This document shows positions 14,066 through 19,012 of a stretch of 19,012 nt of DNA, in pieces (position 1 is the stretch's first letter; every line of letters begins with the position of its first letter). The notes under the pieces are model-generated. The model did not search any database, had not been told where the DNA came from, and saw nothing but the letters and a program-made list of their open reading frames with translations. A program made the translations under genes and the position numbers. The stretch is taken from NCBI GenBank assembly GCA_964247295.1, contig CAXTTV010000090.1:1-19012 (forward strand), written 5' to 3'. Source of the DNA: CAXTTV01 sp964247295 (GTDB lineage Bacteria > Chloroflexota > Ktedonobacteria > Ktedonobacterales > Ktedonobacteraceae).

Positions 14066-14290
14066 CTAGCTAACCTCCTCGATGGCTCGCAGAACCTCAG
14101 CGGCGGTAAACGGGATACCACCAAACTTATTCACGCGGATCGCCTGAACGCCGAATTTAGCGCCCAGTAGATTGGCGAGCTGACCCGAATAGTTGCATTC
14201 AGGCACAATCACCGTCTTTACCGAATGGATGAAGTTATGAATTGTCCGACTGGGGAGCGGGGACAGGATCTTCACATGCAGCGAGGCCAC
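14066..14290 (-). pseudogene. korA: Detached C-terminal part of the 2-oxoacid:ferredoxin oxidoreductase alpha subunit
   Basis: 74 codons from GTG 14288-14290 read ASLHVKILSPLPSRTIHNFI, then VKTVIVPECNYSGQLANLL and NKFGGIPFTAAEVLRAIEEV, which is the normal C-terminal domain of KorA. It is in the same frame as the main alpha frame at 14345-15814. Between them lie TAA 14345-14347, TGA 14336-14338 and TAA 14294-14296, with readable coding sequence around them (TFHEAVDRALDQ). Summed length (489 + 17 + 74) fits a fused gamma-alpha subunit of about 580 residues. No good ribosome site serves the GTG, so separate translation is doubtful. The end of this segment also holds the ribosome site of korB. 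Confidence 0.8.
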
Positions 14291-14344
14291 CTTTTAGACC
14301 TGATCGAGCGCGCGATCGACTGCCTCATGAAACGTTCACTCTGA

Positions 14345-15814
14345 TTAACACCAACCGATCAGACCGATCGTCGCCTCCTCATCGCCGTAGCGTTCCGGCT
14401 GAGGCAGCTCTTCAGCCGCCGTATCCAGCTTACGGAAGCGCTTCTCCATCATCGCTACATGATCTTCCGGCTCATAGTCTGGGTGGCCGTAGATATCGTG
14501 CTCCAGACCGGTCGCGACATAGGTTGGCGCGCCGAGAGCGGGAACCGAAGCCGGAGAAATGCCGCTGGCCGTATAAGCATAGCGAGCAAAAGCCTCCTCA
14601 GGCTCTGAATGACCATTGTCATGAGAGCGAGAGCCAGCAGCCACCAGCTCGCGCTCAACAACTGGTAGCTTCGCGAAAGCCTGCCGATCCACACTCTCCA
14701 CACGGGCCGTCAACGACTGATCTGTCAGATAAATCACTGGCATCTGATAGCGTTCAGCCATATTGAAAGCCTGGACCATCAGCGTATAGCAATCCTCAAC
14801 ATTCGCCGGAGCCACAATCATGCGGGGAGTATCGCCATGGCTGGCATAGAGCGCGAAACTCAGATCCGACTGCTCCATTTTCGTTGGCATACCTGTACTG
14901 GGGCCGGCGCGCTGGGCGTCTACAATCACCGCTGGTAGTTCCGCCATCGAAGAATAGCCAATCAGCTCCGTCATCAGCGAGAGGCCTGGACCTGAAGTTG
15001 CCGTCATCGCGCGCGAGCCGCCAAACGAAGCGCCCAACACCGCCGCCAGAGCCGCGATCTCGTCCTCCGCCTGCATAAAGGTGCCGCCGGCCATCGGCAG
15101 CTCCTTTGCCAGCCCCTCCATAATATCACTGGCAGGGGTAATGGGATAGCCCGCGAAGAAGCGGCAATTCGCCGCCAGCGCCCCGGCCACCGCCGCCTGG
15201 TTGCCATTCAGCACTACGCGATCCGCCTTCGCCACCGGGCCAAGCTGATACGCGTCGCGCTTCGTCAATTGTTCGCGGACATACTTCTGAGAGATCTCCA
15301 GAGCCAGCATATTCTTCTCCATCAGGATTGGAGAAGACTTACGGGACTTTGATAGCTTCGACTCAACCACCTGAGTGATCGCCTCAATTGGCGGACCGAA
15401 AAGGCCGCAGATCGAGCCCAGCATTACCATATTTTTGGTCTGGAAAAGCTGAACCTCTTTGCGAGCAATCTCATTAAAAGGGATTGGGTAGGTAATAAAG
15501 TCACCGGCATCGGGAGTGAAATCGGAAGGATCGTAGATCAGGACACCGCCATTGCGGAGCTCGCCCACATTGCGATCGAACGCTTCCCGGTTCAGACAGA
15601 TCAGCACATCGGCGTAGTCACCCATCGACTTAATCGGATGATCACCAATACGGACCTGGAACATACAGGGACCGCCGAGGATCTCAGCGGGGAACGTGCG
15701 GAACGTATACACATGATAGCCCCAACGAGCGGCCCCAAGCGCCAGGATATCGCCTCCGGAGATCGTCCCTTCACCTGACTCGCCGCCGATGCGGATAGTC
15801 ACATCATTCATCAT
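14345..15814 (-). CDS. korA: 2-oxoacid:ferredoxin oxidoreductase, gamma-alpha subunit, stopped early
   Basis: The N-terminal 180 residues form the gamma domain (VTIRIGGESGEGTISGGDIL at 5-24, TFPAEILGGPC) and the rest is the alpha domain. It carries the YPITPASDIMEGL signature at 223-235, TSGPGLSLMTELIG, the QRAGPSTGMPTKMEQSDL substrate/cofactor loop, and a normal domain up to about residue 480. It ends abruptly at GLIGWC-stop, where relatives continue GWGS plus about 90 residues. ATG 15814 follows a GGGGGG-type ribosome site (15821-15828). An extended -10 promoter at 16143-16151 drives it with a leader of about 320 bases. As written the product lacks its C-terminal domain and may be non-functional. 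An intact gene miscalled by sequencing, or a true pseudogene, are the two main readings. Confidence 0.88.
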   Translation of the reverse strand: MMNDVTIRIGGESGEGTISGGDILALGAARWGYHVYTFRTFPAEILGGPCMFQVRIGDHPIKSMGDYADVLICLNREAFDRNVGELRNGGVLIYDPSDFTPDAGDFITYPIPFNEIARKEVQLFQTKNMVMLGSICGLFGPPIEAITQVVESKLSKSRKSSPILMEKNMLALEISQKYVREQLTKRDAYQLGPVAKADRVVLNGNQAAVAGALAANCRFFAGYPITPASDIMEGLAKELPMAGGTFMQAEDEIAALAAVLGASFGGSRAMTATSGPGLSLMTELIGYSSMAELPAVIVDAQRAGPSTGMPTKMEQSDLSFALYASHGDTPRMIVAPANVEDCYTLMVQAFNMAERYQMPVIYLTDQSLTARVESVDRQAFAKLPVVERELVAAGSRSHDNGHSEPEEAFARYAYTASGISPASVPALGAPTYVATGLEHDIYGHPDYEPEDHVAMMEKRFRKLDTAAEELPQPERYGDEEATIGLIGWC

Positions 15815-16092
15815 TGAATGCCCCCCTTAGCAAAAAGTATTGCCGCGCCCTGGAGCACGCAGCGGCGCGGCCCTAGTCTGAGAGAGAAGTTGGGTTGGAA
15901 GCTATGGAAGCGAGGAGTATCTAGAAATGCCTCGAAAAGAGGAAGCATTTGAAAGATATTAAGGACTATGGAGAATTGCCGCACCGCCCCAGGAAAAACG
16001 AGAAGCAGTGAAACACAGGGTCTAAACCCGCGATTCATCATGAGTTAATAACTTTTTTTATCGCTAGCTTTCAGCCGCATCCTCATCTCAAT

Positions 16093-16120
16093 CCTGTCCA
16101 GACTAGCCAGTCCGGCCAGG
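16093..16120 (-). repeat. 12-bp imperfect inverted repeat at the start of the korA leader
   Basis: On the minus strand CCTGGCCGGACT, loop GGCT, AGTCTGGACAGG: ten Watson-Crick pairs, one G-U and one mismatch. It starts about 16 bases after the expected transcription start of korA and lacks a T-run, so it may be a 5' stabilising stem or an operator. Confidence 0.5.
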
Positions 16121-16142
16121 AATATATGTGTAAGATAGCCAT

Positions 16143-16151
16143 ATTATAGCA
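16143..16151 (-). promoter_or_regulatory. Extended -10 promoter of the korAB operon
   Basis: On the minus strand TGCTATAAT is a perfect extended -10 (TGn plus the consensus hexamer). There is no clear -35, as expected for this class. Transcription would begin near 16136. Confidence 0.6.
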
Positions 16152-16282
16152 TACATAATCCATAATCGGTACCAAAAAGCCGGATAACAGAGTCATAAAA
16201 AGGGAAATATATAAGAAAGAAGTAAGTGAAATAGGTCACAGGAATAGAAAATGAGCGTGATTACAGAGGAAAAATTTCCCTC

Positions 16283-16311
16283 TTTTCAAAGAAGCGAGAT
16301 TATGTTACAAT
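16283..16311 (+). promoter_or_regulatory. Promoter candidate of the tRNA gene
   Basis: TTTTCA (16283-16288), a 17-base spacer, TACAAT (16306-16311), ending 20 bases before the first tRNA base. The -10 is good and the -35 moderate. Confidence 0.5.
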
Positions 16312-16331
16312 GCGAAAAGTTCAAGTGCTGA

Positions 16332-16404
16332 GGGCCCATAGCTCAGCGGTTAGAGCAGTCGGCTCATAACTGATTGGTCGTTGGTTCGAATCCAACTGGG
16401 CCCA
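16332..16404 (+). tRNA. tRNA with CAU anticodon (elongator Met or Ile2)
   Basis: 73 bases fold as a full cloverleaf. The acceptor stem is GGGCCCA/TGGGCCC (16332-16338 with 16397-16403) with discriminator A16404. The D-stem is GCTC/GAGC. The anticodon stem has loop CTCATAA (anticodon 16365-16367) and two G-U pairs. The T-arm is GTTGG-TTCGAAT-CCAAC. CCA is not encoded. The first pair is a normal G-C, so it is not an initiator tRNA. CAU could be elongator Met or the Ile tRNA whose C34 is changed to lysidine; the sequence alone does not settle this. No intron is present. Confidence 0.93.
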
Positions 16405-16405
16405 C

Positions 16406-16771
16406 TCACAACTCATAATCCTTTGCCCACCGCACTCCTTTTGTTTGATTATTCCTTGCTGGCACTAGTCGAAGATGTGCCCTAGTAGTACCTACCTCAT
16501 CTACTAGAATGAGATAGACCTTATTCATCTCCTCGTTATACACAGTAAAATAATCGCATTGTCCTCGATCGTGCCGCCAATCTCTTTTCTGACCTGTGAC
16601 ATTATGGTTAGCCGTTATCGAACTTGAGTACTGTACCCTTCTCTTCAATTCACCCCGTCTTACACTGTACTCGCCAAAACTGACTATCACTATCCTCAAT
16701 AACTAGAGATCGTACCGCTGGTTTCCACCATGCGGGGTGAGAACTATGTAGCCCAGTTGTGAGCATACTTC
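16406..16771 (-). pseudogene. Decayed PD-(D/E)XK homing-endonuclease-like gene (I-Ssp6803I type)
   Basis: Three frames together encode a relative of group-I-intron-associated PD-(D/E)XK endonucleases. Segment 1 (16771-16706) reads QLGYIVLTPHGGNQRYDL and supplies the active-site Asp in RYDL. Segment 2 (16703-16653) reads VIEDSDSQFWRVQCKTG and supplies the Q-x-K half of the active site. Segment 3 (16651-16406) reads ELKRRVQYSSSITANHNV, then GQCDYFTVYNEEMNKVYLIL, DEVGTTRAHLRL and ARNNQTKGVRWAKDYEL. Frame changes fall at 16704-16706 (one base lost or two gained, with TAG) and at T16652 (one base gained). Upstream of 16771 the likeness fades and a TGA (16781-16783) is met. The stop lies 1 base from the tRNA 3' end, in convergent orientation. 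The family is recognised from its motifs, without a database search. Confidence 0.72.
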
Positions 16772-16830
16772 GCTACTTAATCAGATCCTTGCACGCTTGC
16801 CCGAGTCCCCCGCGTAATACATTTGGCTAA

Positions 16831-16872
16831 AAAAAGAGACGCTGGATGATATATACCCAGGCGTCTCTTTTT
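16831..16872. terminator. Bidirectional intrinsic terminator
   Basis: AAAAAGAGACGC (16831-16842) pairs perfectly with GCGTCTCTTTTT (16861-16872). With A-run and T-run arms it can end transcription in both directions; its clear client is the minus-strand cupredoxin gene ending at 16891. Confidence 0.85.
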
Positions 16873-16890
16873 AATTGTATCCAGCGATGG

Positions 16891-17379
16891 TTATTTGACG
16901 GTGATGTCCATGTGCATTCCCATCTCGTAGTGGTTTGGGTAGCTGCACTCAAATTCCATTCCCTCAGCGGGTGCGGCCTTTGTGAAGGTATAGTCTACCG
17001 TTGCTGTCTGCCCACCATTGATGTTATCAACGTCTTTCACGGAAGCTGCATCGCGTGAGTCCTGATTTCCTCCAGGAACTTTTTTCGCGATGGTGAATTC
17101 GTGAGGCATTTTTCCTTCGTTCTTTACAATAAAGTGATACGGCGTTCCTACTTTGAATTCGACCACATCGGATTTAATATACATCTCCCCCTCAGTAATG
17201 TGGACGGTCTGGGCACCTGAGCTGGTGCTGGAAGAACTGGAGTTTTGAGCACCACTTGATTGGGAGGTTGAGCCGGTCGACGAGCTGGCGCTTGTGCTCT
17301 GGCTATCAGAGCCGCCACAGGCAGTAAGCATGACACAACCCAGAACAAGCAAGAGCAGACCAGCAAGCCAACGTTTCAT
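16891..17379 (-). CDS. Cupredoxin-domain lipoprotein
   Basis: A 162-residue secreted lipoprotein, probably a blue-copper electron carrier on the outer face of the membrane. The signal sequence MKRWLAGLLLLVLGCVMLTA ends in lipobox LTAC, with C21 as the lipidated residue. A Ser/Thr/Gln-rich linker (about 22-58) reaches out from the membrane. The cupredoxin domain (60-162) has type-1 copper ligands H93 (MPHEF), C145 and H150 (CSYPNHYEMGM), and M153 or M155. Start 17379 is preferred because AAAGGA lies 8 bases upstream; an in-frame start at 17397 would spoil the signal peptide. It is divergent from the exported protein at 17830 and ends at a strong terminator. The redox partner is unknown. Confidence 0.88.
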   Translation of the reverse strand: MKRWLAGLLLLVLGCVMLTACGGSDSQSTSASSSTGSTSQSSGAQNSSSSSTSSGAQTVHITEGEMYIKSDVVEFKVGTPYHFIVKNEGKMPHEFTIAKKVPGGNQDSRDAASVKDVDNINGGQTATVDYTFTKAAPAEGMEFECSYPNHYEMGMHMDITVK

Positions 17380-17397
17380 ATACCAAATCCTTTCCAT

Positions 17398-17829
17398 ACT
17401 CTAAAAAAACTTTTATGGATCTACACGTTTAATGTATTTCTCATTTTCGATCTTATCATAACTAAGATGCTCTTATGCTTTTCATAGTAAAAAAAGGCTA
17501 CTGTATTTCAGGGAAAAAACACAAAAAATGAGAGAAGAACTTTCGCTGTATGCAAAGAGAATGGGTTATAGAGTATACCGATGCGATTACAGGAATTTTA
17601 CCCTCATTTAATCCTAATTTCTCCCCTCTTTCTGTTATATTATAGGAAGAAGATAAGGGGTCCCTCTTCTACGCTCAACTCTTTATCTGCTTTCCTCTAA
17701 CATTGGTGTTTAGGGTGCCGCTACTCACAAAGATAGATGTCTACGGATTCTCTTATATTCGTCGAATTGGATGAATATATGGTGACTCTTTGTGAATTCT
17801 TGCGGCCTCCACAAAGAAAGGATGCCAGC
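17398..17829. other. AT-rich intergenic region between divergent genes
   Basis: It should hold promoters for both exported-protein genes. TATGAT-like and TATATT-like hexamers exist on the minus and plus strands (the latter near 17636), but none has a matching -35. No RNA gene or repeat was recognised. The in-frame extension 17737-17829 of the downstream gene lacks a good ribosome site and is treated as leader. Confidence 0.4.
17817..17822 (+). promoter_or_regulatory. Ribosome binding site favouring GTG 17830
   Basis: AAAGGA lies 7 bases before GTG 17830, which puts the start directly before a normal signal peptide. The in-frame ATGs at 17737 and 17779 have weak sites and would add a charged extension. 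Confidence 0.65.
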
Positions 17830-18801
17830 GTGCAAAGACATTCTTCTTTTCGTATGTTGCTTCTGACACTGGTTGTCTGTTTGCTGACCTTAAGTGCTCT
17901 TTTTATAGTTCCCAATCAATCTTTGGGGATCGTGCATGCCGCGACTACCTACAAAGTGTTGTTTGATAATGCTCACGCGGAGACAGCCGGCAATGCCGAT
18001 TGGGTCATCAGCAGAAGTCAGCCTGATCCTCTCGGTGAGAGTCCTGATCCCCAGGTTGAGACGGATTGGACGGGTGGGATCAGCGCCTGGGGCGTGGCTC
18101 TACAACAAACGGGTCGCTATAGCTTAAGAACCAATACCACGACGATTACCTATGGCAATGCCAGCAACCCTCAGGATCTCAGTAAGTTCAATGCTTTTGT
18201 GCTGCCCGAGCCTAATACCCCGCTAACCAGTAGCGAGAAGACGGCGGTCCTGACCTTTGTGCGCAATGGCGGTGGCCTATTTATGATCGCTGACCACAAC
18301 GGCAGTGATCGCAATAACGATGGAGCTGACTCTCTCCATATCTTTAATGATCTGATGAACAATAACGGTGTGAAAAACGATGTGTTTGGGATTCAGTTTG
18401 ATGTGCTCAATATCTCCAAAGAGAATCCTGGTAACGATACCCCGAAGGGTGATCCTGTCCTCAATGGACCCTTTGGCACCGCCCACAGCAGCATTATTCG
18501 CAACGGTACCACCGAGACATTAAAGCCTTCCGATAACGCCGCTGCCCATGGCATCATCTATCGTGCGAGTGCCTCTAACACCGGGAACACTGGAGCCTTT
18601 CTCTCGGGGAGCACTTATGGGAGTGGTCGGGTGCTGGCGATTGGTGATAGCTCCGCGATTGATGATGGAACCTGCGCTTCTGGGAACAAGTGCTTTGATG
18701 GCTGGAATGATCCCGCTGGGCAGAACTACGCGCTTTTCCCAAACGGAACCGAGTGGTTGGCCGGTGGTGCCTCCACAGGTGTAAAAGGCCGTTTAAACTA
18801 A
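17830..18801 (+). CDS. Exported protein of probable glutamine-amidotransferase-like fold
   Basis: A 323-residue secreted protein of unknown function. Signal peptide: QRHSSFRM, a hydrophobic core, and cleavage near VHA-A (about residue 37). The mature part starts TYKVLFDNAHAETAGNADWV. It continues with SKFNAFVLPEPNTPLTSSEK, AVLTFVRNGGGLFMIADHNG, DVLNISKENPG, a GPFG segment and STYGSGRVLAIGDSSAIDDG, and ends TEWLAGG. The alternation of strand, loop and GGGLFMIADH resembles ThuA/class I glutamine-amidotransferase-like folds, but no nucleophilic Cys-His-Glu triad is evident, so amidotransferase activity is unlikely. Asp, Asn and His are abundant around ADHNGSDRNNDGAD, possibly a metal site. It is a single gene ending before a strong terminator. 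Confidence 0.75.
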   Translation: MQRHSSFRMLLLTLVVCLLTLSALFIVPNQSLGIVHAATTYKVLFDNAHAETAGNADWVISRSQPDPLGESPDPQVETDWTGGISAWGVALQQTGRYSLRTNTTTITYGNASNPQDLSKFNAFVLPEPNTPLTSSEKTAVLTFVRNGGGLFMIADHNGSDRNNDGADSLHIFNDLMNNNGVKNDVFGIQFDVLNISKENPGNDTPKGDPVLNGPFGTAHSSIIRNGTTETLKPSDNAAAHGIIYRASASNTGNTGAFLSGSTYGSGRVLAIGDSSAIDDGTCASGNKCFDGWNDPAGQNYALFPNGTEWLAGGASTGVKGRLN

Positions 18802-18862
18802 TCTTTTGAGAGCGAGTCCAGCTTTTATTCTCGTCGTCTGGCTTCAACTCTAAGGTATTGCT

Positions 18863-18909
18863 AAAGATCCTGTTTGTGAGTTTTATCTCTCATAGGCAGG
18901 ATCTTTTTT
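18863..18909 (+). terminator. Intrinsic terminator
   Basis: AAAGATCCTG (18863-18872) pairs perfectly with CAGGATCTTT (18897-18906), with T's continuing to 18909 and an inner TGAG/CTCA stem. It ends the 17830 gene. The last 100 bases of the window beyond it show no recognisable gene. Confidence 0.85.
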
Positions 18910-19012
18910 GTACTTAATATGACGAGTAAAGAGGGTTTTTAACCGGGTTCTGAGATTTTTGAAGATGCGTATTGTGGAGAGAGCGGTGGTTAATGCGCCG
19001 AAGGGAACAGAG

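Larger units (their letters stand above)
15815..16331. other. Intergenic region between korA and the tRNA gene
   Basis: It contains the korA leader and promoter on the minus strand (15815-16151) and the tRNA promoter on the plus strand. The minus-strand open frame at 15811-16041 overlaps the korA start and does not look like a protein. AT-rich 16152-16282 shows nothing further. Confidence 0.5.

Noticed and set aside
14336..14338. TGA in korA as a selenocysteine codon
   Set aside because: Two TAA stops flank it within 54 bases and relatives have Gly, not Cys, at the place; no selenocysteine insertion structure is evident.
14242..14766. 174-residue plus-strand open frame opposite korA
   Set aside because: It is antisense to a clear enzyme gene and has a Pro/Arg/Ser-rich, non-protein-like composition.
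15811..16041. 76-residue minus-strand open frame upstream of korA
   Set aside because: It overlaps the korA start, lies in its leader and has no protein-like features.
1..19012. CRISPR array, complete insertion sequence or prophage genes
   Set aside because: No regularly spaced direct repeats, transposase or phage structural genes were found on either strand.

Overview
The window reads as chromosomal DNA from a free-living bacterium, most likely a member of the Chloroflexota close to Ktedonobacteria. This placement is inferred from protein style (DUF4032 kinase-like protein, group-I-intron-type PD-(D/E)XK protein, gamma-alpha fused 2-oxoacid:ferredoxin oxidoreductase, abundant exported proteins) and was not tested by a search. 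Gene starts with clear purine-rich ribosome binding sites, and consensus or extended -10 promoters, are frequent.

Layout. 1-731 (-): 5' part of thioredoxin reductase trxB, cut by the window edge. 991-1875 (+): S-methyl-5'-thioadenosine phosphorylase. 1968-2911 (+): a dinD homologue broken by two single-base insertions. 2928-3156 (+): SRP RNA gene with a perfect -35/-10 promoter and its own terminator. 3249-7706 (+): DNA maintenance block dnaX - ybaB/ebfC - recR, then recA behind its own promoter, which carries a LexA-like operator; a hairpin terminator closes the block. 7768-9255 (-): DUF4032 kinase-like protein. 9420-10181 (+): SDR oxidoreductase. 10499-12013 (-): exported PQQ-type beta-propeller. 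12382-13150 (+): a two-helix membrane protein and a four-cysteine mini-protein, each with a noteworthy leader. 13215-15814 (-): korA/korB oxidoreductase operon whose alpha gene is interrupted by three in-frame stop codons inside 54 bases. 16332-16404 (+): intron-less tRNA with CAU anticodon, directly followed on the opposite strand by a decayed PD-(D/E)XK homing-endonuclease-like gene. 16891-17379 (-): cupredoxin lipoprotein. 17830-18801 (+): exported protein of a probable glutamine-amidotransferase-like fold.

How the genes work together. SRP RNA, dnaX, ybaB, recR and recA form a replication/repair neighbourhood in which dinD, an SOS-associated family elsewhere, lies directly upstream. KorA/KorB would form one enzyme using ferredoxin as electron partner.

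Three genes in the window (dinD, korA, the endonuclease) are broken. The dinD and endonuclease lesions are small indels, while the korA lesions are substitutions only. No complete new system was found. The most interesting items are the korA stop cluster, the endonuclease relic beside the tRNA, the possible dnaX slippage site, and two leaders that may be regulatory.
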